Shown: positions 1 through 5,836, numbered from the stretch's first letter. The stretch is 5,921 nucleotides of DNA from an uncultured Oscillospiraceae bacterium (GCA_934662925.1 CAKUKL010000104.1:1-5921); one strand, 5' to 3'. The notes: generated by a model from the letters alone, not told the origin. Numbers and translations: made by a program.

Positions 1-136
1 TGGTTTTGCCGCACCCACTGGGCCCAAGCAGTGTGAGGAACTCTTTGTCGTTGATATACAGATTGATGTGATCGAGTACGACGTCGTCGTCGTAGGACAT
101 GACGCAATCCTTGAGACGGATCAGTTCTTTGGCCAT
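1..136 (-). CDS. potA: ABC transporter ATP-binding protein, N-terminal fragment (spermidine/putrescine type, PotA-like)
   Basis: Only the first 45 codons lie in the window; the gene runs off the left edge. Seen: the protein begins MAKELIRLKD, has an aromatic Tyr at residue 15 where ABC ATPases keep the A-loop that stacks on adenine, and reaches a Walker A P-loop GPSGCGKT at residues 38-45. ATG at 136-134 is preceded by GGGGGAGG (148-141) with 4 nt between, so the start is secure. Known: the FLTLLGPSGCGKT context belongs to the importer ATPase group that includes PotA, CysA, MalK/UgpC and FbpC. These sit on the cytoplasmic face of the membrane and power solute uptake. Inferred: the N-terminal wording (DKEFLTLLGPSGCGKT) is closest to PotA as I know it from clostridia, but the substrate cannot be settled from 45 residues. 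The gene has its own promoter and an unusually long leader. Confidence 0.75.
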   Translation of the reverse strand, partial: MAKELIRLKDCVMSYDDDVVLDHINLYINDKEFLTLLGPSGCGKT

Positions 137-368
137 GTATCCTCCCCCATTTCTCCGCTTTTGCGCTGTTTTCCGCCATGCTTCCTCACCGCCCTCGGAA
201 ATACAGCAAGTATTCCCATCGGGCGTTTCGTCGCCTGATCGAAAAACATCATCAAAAGCAGTCGTAGTTGTGTTTTGTCAGCTCCCTCGATTTATTCACC
301 CGGCAGGTGCCCGCCATGTTGGACAGCGTTCAGAATTTGCCTGAAAGCCCGGGGTTTCACGGATAGCG
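137..368 (-). promoter_or_regulatory. Long, potentially structured 5' leader of the potA-like gene
   Basis: This stretch between the potA-like start codon and its predicted transcription start is about 230 nt, far longer than an ordinary leader. Read on the minus strand it can form nested helices. An outer stem pairs CGCTGT (328-323) with ACAGCG (169-164). CATG (318-315) can pair with CATG (180-177), and CACC (309-306) with GGTG (190-187). A 9-bp helix pairs ATCGAGGGA (291-283) with TTTTTCGAT (246-238), including three G-U pairs. Two hairpins follow: GGCG-ACGAAA-CGCC (235-222) and GGGAATAC-TTGCT-GTATTTCC (217-197). The outer stem closes 16 nt before the Shine-Dalgarno site. I see no hairpin/T-run terminator, so any control would probably act on translation or processing. 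I do not recognise the motif cores of the common riboswitches. An embedded small RNA of 6S type is an alternative that I could not confirm. Confidence 0.45.
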
Positions 369-374
369 AGATAC

Positions 375-403
375 ACTATATTATTTTATAAAAGGAATGT
401 CAA
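375..403 (-). promoter_or_regulatory. Sigma-A type promoter for the potA-like gene
   Basis: On the minus strand there is a perfect -35 box TTGACA (403-398), a 17-nt spacer and a -10 box TATAGT (380-375), one mismatch from consensus. The surroundings (361-415) are AT-rich in an otherwise GC-rich region. Transcription should start near 367-368, giving the long leader described above. It lies in the gap after the pseudouridine synthase gene, so the transporter need not depend on read-through. Confidence 0.82.
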
Positions 404-471
404 TCGTTTTAGACAAAATTTCGCCTTATTTTCCGCAGCGGAAGGGCGTGTCCGGTTTTTGAGCGAAACAG

Positions 472-491
472 GAGCGGAGCGCGGCCCGCTC
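472..491 (-). terminator. Weak candidate hairpin at the end of the pseudouridine synthase gene
   Basis: GAGCGG and CCGCTC can form a 6-bp stem with an 8-nt loop, overlapping the stop codon at 492-490. On the minus strand it is followed only by CTGTTTCGC rather than a real T-run. It may aid 3'-end formation, but no convincing intrinsic terminator is visible between this gene and the downstream promoter. Confidence 0.2.
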
Positions 492-1458
492 ACAGCTGAA
501 AATCCGGAAAATATTCGTCCACGAAATCCACGTCCTTTACCGTCCACTCCCGGCCGTTGAGCCCGGCGAGGCACCCGGCGTCGGTGGTGAACTCGAAGCG
601 CAGCTTGTAGGAGTACAGGGCCTGATAGCTGCGGCCGTACTGGCGGTTGTCCCGCTCCCGGCCATACTTGCCGTCCCCCAGCAGGGGGTGGCCCGCGGCG
701 GCGAACTGGGCGCGGATCTGGTGGGTGCGCCCTGTGATGAGGTCGCACTCCACGAGGGACAGGCCGTTTTTCACGCACAGTGTTTTATATAAGGTAAGGG
801 CGGTCTTGCCGCCGGGGACGGGCTTGCTGAACACCCTGACCTGTGCCTTGTCCTCGTCCTTGAGGATGAAGCCCTTCAACTCACCCTCCCGGGGGCGCAT
901 TTCGCCCCGGATGACGCACAGGTACAGCTTGGTCAGCTCCCGGTCGCGGATCTTCTGGTTCATGATCCGCAGAGTCTCGGCGTTTTTCGCGGCGATGACG
1001 ATACCGCCGGTGTTCCGGTCGATGCGGTTGCACAGGGCGGGGGAGAAGGAGTTCTCCCAGTACGGCGACCACTCCTTTTTCTGGTACAGGTACGCCTGAA
1101 TGTGGGTGATGAGGGTATTCACGCGCTCGTGGTCGTCGGGGTGGACCATCATGCCGGGCCGCTTGTTGAGCAGCATCAGGTTCTCGTCCTCGTACACGAT
1201 GTCCAGCTGGGGCTTGAACACGGAAAGAAAGGCATTTTCACGATTGGGGGTTTCAAAAAACTCGTCGTTGATGTATAATTGAATCATGTCCCCCACGTTG
1301 AGCCGCACATCCCGCTTGGCGCCCTTGCCGTTGAGCTTCACCCGCTTGATGCGGATGTACTTCTGGGCCAGCGGCGCGGGGAGCAGGGGCAGCGTTTTGG
1401 CCAGCCAGCGGTCCAGCCGCTGACCCGCGTCGTTTTTTCCGATGGTGAATTCCTTCAA
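490..1458 (-). CDS. RluA-family rRNA pseudouridine synthase (RluC/RluD-like)
   Basis: A protein of 322 residues, typical length for RluC/RluD enzymes, which isomerise specific uridines of 23S rRNA to pseudouridine in the cytoplasm. Seen: an S4-like RNA-binding domain at about residues 12-65 (QRLDRWLAKTLP, then RIKRVKLNGK); the catalytic motif NRIDRNTGG with the nucleophilic Asp at about 147; the conserved KLYLCVIRG strand with Tyr179; and the GRTHQIR block at about 243-249 followed by GHPLLGDGKYG. An upstream ATG at 1488 lacks a good ribosome site and lies within a few bases of the predicted transcript start. TTG at 1458-1456 has AAGGAGG 8 nt before it and places the protein start just before the S4 domain, so I chose it. 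Which uridines are modified cannot be read from sequence: RluC-type (955/2504/2580 in E. coli numbering) and RluD-type (1911/1915/1917) sites are both possible. It is divergent from yceD-rpmF. Confidence 0.92.
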   Translation of the reverse strand: MKEFTIGKNDAGQRLDRWLAKTLPLLPAPLAQKYIRIKRVKLNGKGAKRDVRLNVGDMIQLYINDEFFETPNRENAFLSVFKPQLDIVYEDENLMLLNKRPGMMVHPDDHERVNTLITHIQAYLYQKKEWSPYWENSFSPALCNRIDRNTGGIVIAAKNAETLRIMNQKIRDRELTKLYLCVIRGEMRPREGELKGFILKDEDKAQVRVFSKPVPGGKTALTLYKTLCVKNGLSLVECDLITGRTHQIRAQFAAAGHPLLGDGKYGRERDNRQYGRSYQALYSYKLRFEFTTDAGCLAGLNGREWTVKDVDFVDEYFPDFQL

Positions 1459-1466
1459 GGGAAAGC

Positions 1467-1473
1467 CCTCCTT
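1467..1473 (-). promoter_or_regulatory. Shine-Dalgarno site fixing a TTG start
   Basis: AAGGAGG on the minus strand lies 8 nt before TTG 1458-1456. This is the only strong ribosome site near the 5' end of the pseudouridine synthase gene, and it argues against the longer reading from upstream ATG codons. Confidence 0.8.
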
Positions 1474-1497
1474 CTGAGTGTGCCGCATATCCCAGAT

Positions 1498-1503
1498 ATC
1501 ATA
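1498..1503 (-). promoter_or_regulatory. Probable extended -10 promoter of the pseudouridine synthase gene
   Basis: On the minus strand TGGTATGAT forms an extended -10 element (TGN followed by TATGAT). The sequence 17 nt upstream is only a T-run (TTTTTT), so the -35 box is poor and the extended -10 would have to compensate. The predicted start near 1491 gives a leader of about 33 nt containing the AAGGAGG site. Confidence 0.5.
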
Positions 1504-1549
1504 CCACAGATCTTTTCGGGAAAAAAGAGAGAAAAATTGCAGAAAGTAT

Positions 1550-1578
1550 TTGACAACGGCCCCCACGTTTAGTATAAT
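1550..1578 (+). promoter_or_regulatory. Consensus sigma-A promoter of yceD-rpmF
   Basis: TTGACA (1550-1555), a spacer of exactly 17 nt and TATAAT (1573-1578) give a perfect consensus promoter. The region just upstream (about 1520-1549) is A-rich and could act as an UP element. Transcription should begin near 1585, leaving a short leader of about 22 nt. Such a promoter fits constitutive, growth-linked expression of a ribosomal protein operon. Confidence 0.93.
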
Positions 1579-1607
1579 ACCATTCGTGCCATTATGCGAG
1601 GTGTAAT

Positions 1608-2111
1608 ATGAAGCTGGATCTGAGGCAGCTTGCCCGAAAGCCGGGCGGGATCCTTCCCTTTGACTACGAATTGGATATGACTGATTTGGAGTGGAACGGG
1701 GAAAAGCCTGTTGCCGCGCCCATCCATGTGGAGGGTGAAGTGCGGAACATGGCCGGCGCTCTGCTGCTGACCGCTCAGCTCACCGCGAAGCTGTCGCTGG
1801 TCTGCGACCGCTGCATGAAGCCCTTTGACCGGGTCAAGACCGTGGAGTTTGAAACGCTCCTGGCCTCCGAGCTGGAAAACGGCGAGAACGACGAGATCGT
1901 TCTGCTGGACAAGGACGAGCAGCTTGATCTGGACGAGCTGATGGGCGAGGTGTTCATCCTCAATTTGGACACAAAGAATCTCTGTTCCGAGGACTGCAAG
2001 GGCATCTGTCCCGGCTGCGGCGCGGATCTCAACAAGGAAGCGTGCCGCTGTAAGCGGGAGATCGACCCGAGGCTGGCCAAGCTGGCTCAGCTGCTGGAAC
2101 GAGATGACTGA
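1608..2111 (+). CDS. yceD: YceD/DUF177 family protein (23S rRNA accumulation protein)
   Basis: A 167-residue protein of the YceD (DUF177) family, which almost always sits directly upstream of rpmF; in E. coli YceD is linked to 23S rRNA accumulation and its exact mechanism is unclear. Seen: an N-terminal beta-rich half, a Cys pair LVCDRC (Cys66, Cys69), an acidic middle (about 85-115), and a C-terminal cysteine cluster (Cys126, 130, 134, 137, 146 and 148, including GICPGCGADLN) typical of the family and suggestive of metal binding. The ATG at 1608 is preceded by GAGGTG (1598-1603), a moderate ribosome site with a short 4-nt spacer. The gene is first in a two-gene operon and ends 45 nt before rpmF. 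The identification rests on the cysteine pattern, size and neighbour. Confidence 0.92.
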   Translation: MKLDLRQLARKPGGILPFDYELDMTDLEWNGEKPVAAPIHVEGEVRNMAGALLLTAQLTAKLSLVCDRCMKPFDRVKTVEFETLLASELENGENDEIVLLDKDEQLDLDELMGEVFILNLDTKNLCSEDCKGICPGCGADLNKEACRCKREIDPRLAKLAQLLERDD

Positions 2112-2142
2112 TGGAATGCTATGTCTACGGACATTGACCGAC

Positions 2143-2150
2143 AAGGAGGT
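2143..2150 (+). promoter_or_regulatory. Shine-Dalgarno site fixing the rpmF start
   Basis: AAGGAGGT lies 6 nt before ATG 2157. It rules out the in-frame ATG at 2121, which would add 12 residues unlike any L32 and has no comparable site. Confidence 0.9.
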
Positions 2151-2156
2151 GTCAAA

Positions 2157-2342
2157 ATGGCCGTCCCTAAGAGTAAAGTATCCAAGCAGCGCAGAAACAA
2201 GCGCCGCAGCTCCGTGTGGAAGCTGGAGACTCCCGGTGTGAACACCTGCCCCAAGTGCGGTGCTGTCCGGCTGCCCCATCGCGTCTGCAAGAACTGCATG
2301 ACCTACAATGGTCGTGAGGTGAAGCTGACCGCGAGCAACTAA
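2157..2342 (+). CDS. rpmF: 50S ribosomal protein L32 (bL32), zinc-binding form
   Basis: A 61-residue basic protein starting [17 protein letters not shown], the classic L32 N-terminus, with a zinc ribbon CPKC at 31-34 and CKNC at 44-47. L32 is a component of the large ribosomal subunit. All four cysteines are kept, so this is the zinc-binding (C+) form rather than the zinc-independent paralogue that some bacteria induce under zinc starvation. The start is fixed by AAGGAGGT 6 nt upstream. It is co-transcribed with yceD from the consensus promoter at 1550-1578 and is followed at once by a strong terminator. Length and sequence match the family fully. Confidence 0.98.
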   Translation: MAVPKSKVSKQRRNKRRSSVWKLETPGVNTCPKCGAVRLPHRVCKNCMTYNGREVKLTASN

Positions 2343-2356
2343 TTGACCTGTGCCGA

Positions 2357-2398
2357 AAAAAGAGCTGCCGCAAAGATGGCTTTGCGGCAGCTCTTTTT
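2357..2398 (+). terminator. Strong intrinsic terminator after rpmF
   Basis: A perfect 19-bp inverted repeat (2357-2375 and 2380-2398, core GAGCTGCCGCAAAG) closes on the 4-nt loop ATGG and ends in TTTTT. The 5' arm begins in an A-run, so the element could also terminate transcription from the other strand, though no minus-strand gene needs it. It begins 14 nt after the rpmF stop and insulates der from the ribosomal protein operon. Confidence 0.96.
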
Positions 2399-2427
2399 AT
2401 ATTTGCCTTTATTTTCCGCAGGTTTTT

Positions 2428-2436
2428 TGTTATACT
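2428..2436 (+). promoter_or_regulatory. Probable extended -10 promoter of the der-plsY-gpsA operon
   Basis: TGTTATACT contains a -10 box TATACT (2431-2436) with an upstream TGN extension. The hexamer 17 nt upstream, TTTATT (2408-2413), matches the -35 consensus at only three positions. A start near 2443 is expected, giving a leader of about 53 nt. Position supports the call, since it lies between a strong terminator and der with no other good candidate. Confidence 0.55.
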
Positions 2437-2443
2437 ATATCTG

Positions 2444-2462
2444 CGCGCCCTTCGGGGCCGCG
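2444..2462 (+). other. UUCG-capped hairpin at the predicted 5' end of the der transcript
   Basis: GCCC-TTCG-GGGC (2447-2458) forms a stem with a cUUCGg tetraloop. Three more pairs (2444-2446 with 2460-2462) can be added across one bulged C. It begins essentially at the predicted transcription start and is not followed by a T-run, so it is not a terminator. A 5'-terminal hairpin that slows mRNA decay is one possible role. Confidence 0.4.
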
Positions 2463-2482
2463 GTTTCAAATCCAGATATAAT

Positions 2483-2488
2483 GGAGGG
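2483..2488 (+). promoter_or_regulatory. Shine-Dalgarno site fixing the der start
   Basis: GGAGGG lies 7 nt before ATG 2496. The in-frame ATG at 2481 has no ribosome site ahead of it. The further open frame back to 2343 crosses the rpmF terminator and is not coding. Confidence 0.85.
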
Positions 2489-2495
2489 ATCAACC

Positions 2496-3824
2496 ATGGC
2501 AAAGCCTCTGGTCGCTATCGTGGGCCGGCCCAACGTGGGAAAATCTATGCTGTTCAATAAACTCACCGGCAAGCGCCTGTCTATCGTGGAGGACACGCCG
2601 GGCGTCACCCGGGACCGGCTGTACGCCGAGGCGGAGTGGCGTAGCCGCACCTTTGATATCGTGGACACCGGCGGCATCGAGCCGGGGACCGACGATCAGA
2701 TCCTGTCCTTCATGCGGGAGCAGGCGGAGATCGCCATTTCTTCCGCCACGGTCATCATCTTCGTGTGCGACATCAAGACCGGCATGACCGCCGCCGATCA
2801 GGAGGTGGCCGGGATGCTCCAGCGCTCGGGCAAGCCCGTGGTGCTGGCGGTGAACAAGATGGACGCCACCGGCCGCACCGACCCGGACATCTACGAGTTC
2901 TACAACCTTGGCCTCGGGGACCCGTACCCCGTCTCCGCCGTTCACGGCCACGGCACCGGTGACCTGTTGGACGCCTGCTTCGAGTACTTTCCCCCGGAGG
3001 ATGACGAGGAGGAAGAGGAGGACGTGGTCAAGGTTGCCATTATCGGCAAGCCCAACGTGGGCAAGTCCTCGCTGGTCAACCGGATTCTGGGGCAGGACCG
3101 GGTCATCGTCTCCAACGTGGCGGGCACCACCCGTGACGCGGTGGACAGCTACTTTGAAAATGACCGGGGCAAGTACCTCATCATCGACACCGCCGGGATG
3201 CGCAAGAAGTCCAAGGTGGACGACCGGATCGAGAAATTCTCCGTCCTCCGGGCCACCATGGCCATCGAGCGCAGCGACGTGTGCGTCATCATGATTGACG
3301 CCCAGGAGGGTGTCACCGAGCAGGACACCAAGGTGGCCGGTCTCGCCCACGAGGCGGGCAAGGCCTGCATCATCGTAGTCAACAAGTGGGACGCGGTGGA
3401 GAAGGACGACAAGACCATGAAGCGCATGGAGGACGACGTCCGCCGGGATCTGGCCTACATGACCTACGCCCCGGTGCTGTTCATCTCCGCCTTGACGGGC
3501 CAGCGGGTCGATAAGCTCTTCGACCTCATCAACAGCGTGGTGAATCAGGCGGCCATGCGCATCCCCACCGGCGTGCTCAACTCCGTTCTGGCCGACGCCC
3601 AGACCCGGGTGCAGCCGCCCACGGACAAGGGCCGCCGCCTGAAGATCTACTATATGACCCAGATCGGCGTCAAGCCGCCCCACTTCGTCATCTTCTGCAA
3701 CGATGCGCGGCTGTTCCACTTTTCCTATCAGCGGTATCTGGAAAACCAGATCCGCAGTACCTTCGGCCTGACCGGTACGCCTGTGCGCATCACCATCCGG
3801 CAAAAAGGGGATAAGGAGGACTAA
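2496..3824 (+). CDS. der: Ribosome biogenesis GTPase Der (EngA), double G-domain
   Basis: A 442-residue protein with the unique two-GTPase-domain layout of Der, an essential 50S-subunit assembly factor. Domain 1 shows GRPNVGKS (10-17), GVTRDR (36-41), DTGG (57-60) and NKMD (120-123). An acidic linker, EDDEEEEEDV (168-177), leads to domain 2 with GKPNVGKSS (184-192), GTTRDA (210-215), DTAGMRKKSKV (231-241) and NKWD (296-299). A C-terminal KH-like domain (about 355-435) ends in a charged tail. Length is normal for the family. An oddity is Met18 after the first P-loop GKS, where Der usually has Thr; the Mg-binding Ser17 itself is intact. The gene leads a three-gene operon and ends 2 nt before plsY. 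Confidence 0.98.
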   Translation: MAKPLVAIVGRPNVGKSMLFNKLTGKRLSIVEDTPGVTRDRLYAEAEWRSRTFDIVDTGGIEPGTDDQILSFMREQAEIAISSATVIIFVCDIKTGMTAADQEVAGMLQRSGKPVVLAVNKMDATGRTDPDIYEFYNLGLGDPYPVSAVHGHGTGDLLDACFEYFPPEDDEEEEEDVVKVAIIGKPNVGKSSLVNRILGQDRVIVSNVAGTTRDAVDSYFENDRGKYLIIDTAGMRKKSKVDDRIEKFSVLRATMAIERSDVCVIMIDAQEGVTEQDTKVAGLAHEAGKACIIVVNKWDAVEKDDKTMKRMEDDVRRDLAYMTYAPVLFISALTGQRVDKLFDLINSVVNQAAMRIPTGVLNSVLADAQTRVQPPTDKGRRLKIYYMTQIGVKPPHFVIFCNDARLFHFSYQRYLENQIRSTFGLTGTPVRITIRQKGDKED

Positions 3825-3826
3825 GT

Positions 3827-4753
3827 ATGTATCAACATCTCAGCGGCGTACTGGATGCGTATCCCGGCTGGCTGGCCGTGGCCTGCGCCGGGATCGCCGT
3901 GATCTCCTACTTTCTCGGTTGCTTCAACGGGGCGGTGGTGGTGTCCCGGTACATCCTGCGCAACGACGTGCGCAACCACGGCAGCGGCAACGCGGGCCTG
4001 ACCAATTTCTACCGCACCTTCGGCGGCCCGCTGACGCTGGTGGTCATCCTGTCCGACGTGCTCAAGGCCGTCATCGCCGAGCTGTTCGCCATCTGGCTGT
4101 TCGGCACCCTGAGCCCGCTGCTCATCCCCTTCGGCAAGTACTGGGCCGGACTGTTCTGCCTGCTGGGCCACATGTACCCCTGCACGTTCCAGTTCCGGGG
4201 CGGCAAGGGCATCCTGTCCGGCGGCGCCATGGCCATTGTCATCGATTGGCGGGTGGCGCTGGTGGTGTGGGGCGGCTTCCTGATCCTCGCCATCCTGACA
4301 AAGTACGTATCTCTCGGATCCTGCTCCACCGGCGTCACGTTCCCCATCGTGACGTGGTGCGTCTACCGGGACCCCATCCTGCTGGTCATCGCCGTCATCA
4401 TCGGCGGGCTGATCCTCTGGAAGCACCGGGGAAATATCCAGCGGCTCATCGCGGGCAACGAGTCCAAGTTCGCATTCCGGAAGAAGGGCGGCCCCGTCCC
4501 CGCCGCGGCGTCTGAGGCGGTGGTGTCCGCCGTGACCGAAGCGGAGCGGGAGTTGGAGAAGCGGGCGGCAAAGAAGTCCGGCAAGGCCGCGAAAAAGGCG
4601 GAAAAAGCCGAAGCTGAGCCGGAAAAGACCGAAGCCCCGGCGGATGCCGAAGAAGCGGCAGCCGCCAAGAAAGAGCCGGAACCCGCCGGCGAACCGGCGG
4701 AAAAACCGGAAACGACCGAACCTGACAGCGACCCGGAGGAGACCGAGCGATGA
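3827..4753 (+). CDS. plsY: Glycerol-3-phosphate acyltransferase PlsY with a long charged C-terminal tail
   Basis: PlsY is a polytopic inner-membrane enzyme that moves an acyl group from acyl-phosphate (made by PlsX) to sn-glycerol 3-phosphate, giving lysophosphatidate. Seen: hydrophobic segments at about 15-42, 68-100, 105-120, 132-158 and 168-198. The three family motifs are HGSGNAGLTNFYRTFG (51-66), FRGGKGILSGG (123-133) and WKHRGNIQRLIAGNESKF (198-215). The catalytic family core ends near residue 220, the usual length of PlsY. Here about 88 further residues follow, almost entirely Ala, Lys, Glu and Pro (for example ELEKRAAKKSGKAAKKAEKA), probably disordered and cytoplasmic. The ATG at 3827 has AAGGAGG (3813-3819) 7 nt upstream, overlapping the end of der. 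The stop overlaps the gpsA start, so translation is likely coupled. Confidence 0.96.
   Translation: MYQHLSGVLDAYPGWLAVACAGIAVISYFLGCFNGAVVVSRYILRNDVRNHGSGNAGLTNFYRTFGGPLTLVVILSDVLKAVIAELFAIWLFGTLSPLLIPFGKYWAGLFCLLGHMYPCTFQFRGGKGILSGGAMAIVIDWRVALVVWGGFLILAILTKYVSLGSCSTGVTFPIVTWCVYRDPILLVIAVIIGGLILWKHRGNIQRLIAGNESKFAFRKKGGPVPAAASEAVVSAVTEAERELEKRAAKKSGKAAKKAEKAEAEPEKTEAPADAEEAAAAKKEPEPAGEPAEKPETTEPDSDPEETER
4735..4740 (+). promoter_or_regulatory. Shine-Dalgarno site of gpsA inside plsY
   Basis: GGAGGA lies 9 nt before ATG 4750, within the last codons of plsY. With the ATGA stop/start overlap it supports re-initiation or coupled translation of gpsA. Confidence 0.7.
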
Positions 4754-5760
4754 AAACTGCGGTGATCGGCAGCGGCGGCTGGGGCACGGCTCTGGCGCTG
4801 GTGCTGGTGGAAAACGGCCATGACGTCACCTTGTGGTGCCGCCGGGCCGACAAATGTGAAGAGCTGTGCCGCACCCGGGAGAACCCCCTGCTCAAGGGCG
4901 TGCCTCTCCCGGAGGTGCTGAAGCTCACCGACGATCTCGCGGCCGCGGAGGACTGCGGCGTGGTGGTGCTGGCTACGCCGTCCTTCGCCCTGCGGGAGAC
5001 GGCCCGGCGGCTGGCCCCCCATCTCACGCCGGGGACTGTGCTGGTCAGCGTGTCCAAGGGCATCGAGAAGGATACCTGCCTGCTGCTCCATCAGGTGGTG
5101 GAGCAGGAGGTGGGGGACAAGTGCCCGGTGGTGGTGCTGTCCGGCCCCTCCCACGCGGAGGAGGTGGGCCGGGGCGTGCCCACGGCGGTGGTGGTGGCGT
5201 CGGAGAACCGGGCCGCCGCAGAGCTGGTGCAGGACCTCTTTATGAACGAGCGCCTGCGCATCTACACCTCGCCGGACATCGTCGGCGTGGAGATCGGCGC
5301 GGCCATGAAAAACGTCATCGCCATCTGCGCGGGCTACTGCGCCGGGGCGGGTTACGGCGACAACACCCGGGCCATGCTCATGACCCGGGGACTGACGGAG
5401 GTTGCCCGGCTGGGTGTTGCCATGGGCGGACGGAAGGAGACCTTCGCCGGCCTTGCCGGGGTGGGTGACCTCATCGTCACCTGCACGTCCATGCACTCCC
5501 GGAACTGCCGGGCGGGCATGCTCATCGGGCAGGGCGTTCCGGCGGCCGAGGCGGTCACCGGCATGAACGGCGCGGTGGTGGAGGGCTATTACGCCGCGGC
5601 CAGCGCCCGGGCGCTGGCGGAAAAGGCGGGGGTGGAGATGCCCATCACGCAGGCCATTTATGAGGTGCTGTATGAGGGCCGGGACCCCCGAACCGTCCCC
5701 GCCCAGCTCATGAACCGGGACCGGAAGAACGAGCTGGAGCTGGAAAACTCCTGGATCTGA
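4750..5760 (+). CDS. gpsA: NAD(P)-dependent sn-glycerol-3-phosphate dehydrogenase
   Basis: A 336-residue cytoplasmic enzyme that reduces dihydroxyacetone phosphate to sn-glycerol 3-phosphate, the backbone for phospholipids and the substrate of PlsY encoded just upstream. Seen: an N-terminal Rossmann motif VIGSGGWGTALA (5-16), VSKGIEKDT (101-109), SGPSHAEEV (131-139), the catalytic Lys187 in AAMKNVIAICAG, GDNTRAMLMTRG (203-214), and AGLAGVGDLIVTCTS (233-247) followed by SRN. Length is typical and no key residue is missing. The start overlaps the plsY stop as ATGA. It is the last gene of the der-plsY-gpsA operon and is followed 3 nt later by a terminator. Placing the two consecutive lipid steps in overlapping genes suggests matched expression. 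Confidence 0.98.
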   Translation: MKTAVIGSGGWGTALALVLVENGHDVTLWCRRADKCEELCRTRENPLLKGVPLPEVLKLTDDLAAAEDCGVVVLATPSFALRETARRLAPHLTPGTVLVSVSKGIEKDTCLLLHQVVEQEVGDKCPVVVLSGPSHAEEVGRGVPTAVVVASENRAAAELVQDLFMNERLRIYTSPDIVGVEIGAAMKNVIAICAGYCAGAGYGDNTRAMLMTRGLTEVARLGVAMGGRKETFAGLAGVGDLIVTCTSMHSRNCRAGMLIGQGVPAAEAVTGMNGAVVEGYYAAASARALAEKAGVEMPITQAIYEVLYEGRDPRTVPAQLMNRDRKNELELENSWI

Positions 5761-5763
5761 CGC

Positions 5764-5797
5764 AAAAGCGCGCCATGCATCGCATGGCGCGCTTTTT
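5764..5797 (+). terminator. Intrinsic terminator after gpsA
   Basis: A 15-bp perfect inverted repeat, AAAAGCGCGCCATGC (5764-5778) and its complement (5782-5796), with a 3-nt loop ATC, runs into TTTTT. It starts 3 nt after the gpsA stop. The A-run on the left arm could make it work in both directions. Confidence 0.95.
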
Positions 5798-5836
5798 ATT
5801 CCGCCAGATCGAAAAAATCCAGCAGAGAGGGGACGC

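Noticed and set aside
121..252. Leader ORF of 43 codons (starts MMFFDQATKRPMG) overlapping the potA-like start on the minus strand
   Set aside because: No Shine-Dalgarno site precedes its ATG pair and its bases coincide with the predicted helices. Overlap with the downstream start could in principle couple translation, but I have no positive evidence for it.
252..318. Second short frame in the leader (MAGTCRVNKSREL..., 21 codons)
   Set aside because: There is no ribosome site and its ATG falls inside a potential stem. It is most likely chance.
173..318. Repeated 8-mer CCGCCATG at 173-180 and 311-318
   Set aside because: Two copies of a short GC-rich word are not evidence of a repeat element. 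Part of each copy (CATG) is self-complementary and is already accounted for as a possible pairing in the leader.
99..344. 81-codon plus-strand frame across the leader
   Set aside because: It starts inside the antisense of the potA-like gene, has no ribosome site, and covers the structured leader. No protein family is apparent.
416..450. Small hairpin TTCCG-CAG-CGGAA as a terminator
   Set aside because: It has only five pairs and no T-run follows on either strand.
2477..2482. Perfect TATAAT just before der
   Set aside because: A start from it would fall about 7 nt before the ATG and omit the Shine-Dalgarno site, and no -35 box exists at the right distance.
2343..2495. In-frame 51-codon N-terminal extension of der
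   Set aside because: It crosses the rpmF terminator and the predicted promoter, and lacks a ribosome site. Der proteins start at MAKPLVAIVG.
2490..3803. Open frame of 437 codons on the minus strand
   Set aside because: It is the antisense shadow of der, with no recognisable domain. The open frame follows from GC-rich third positions.
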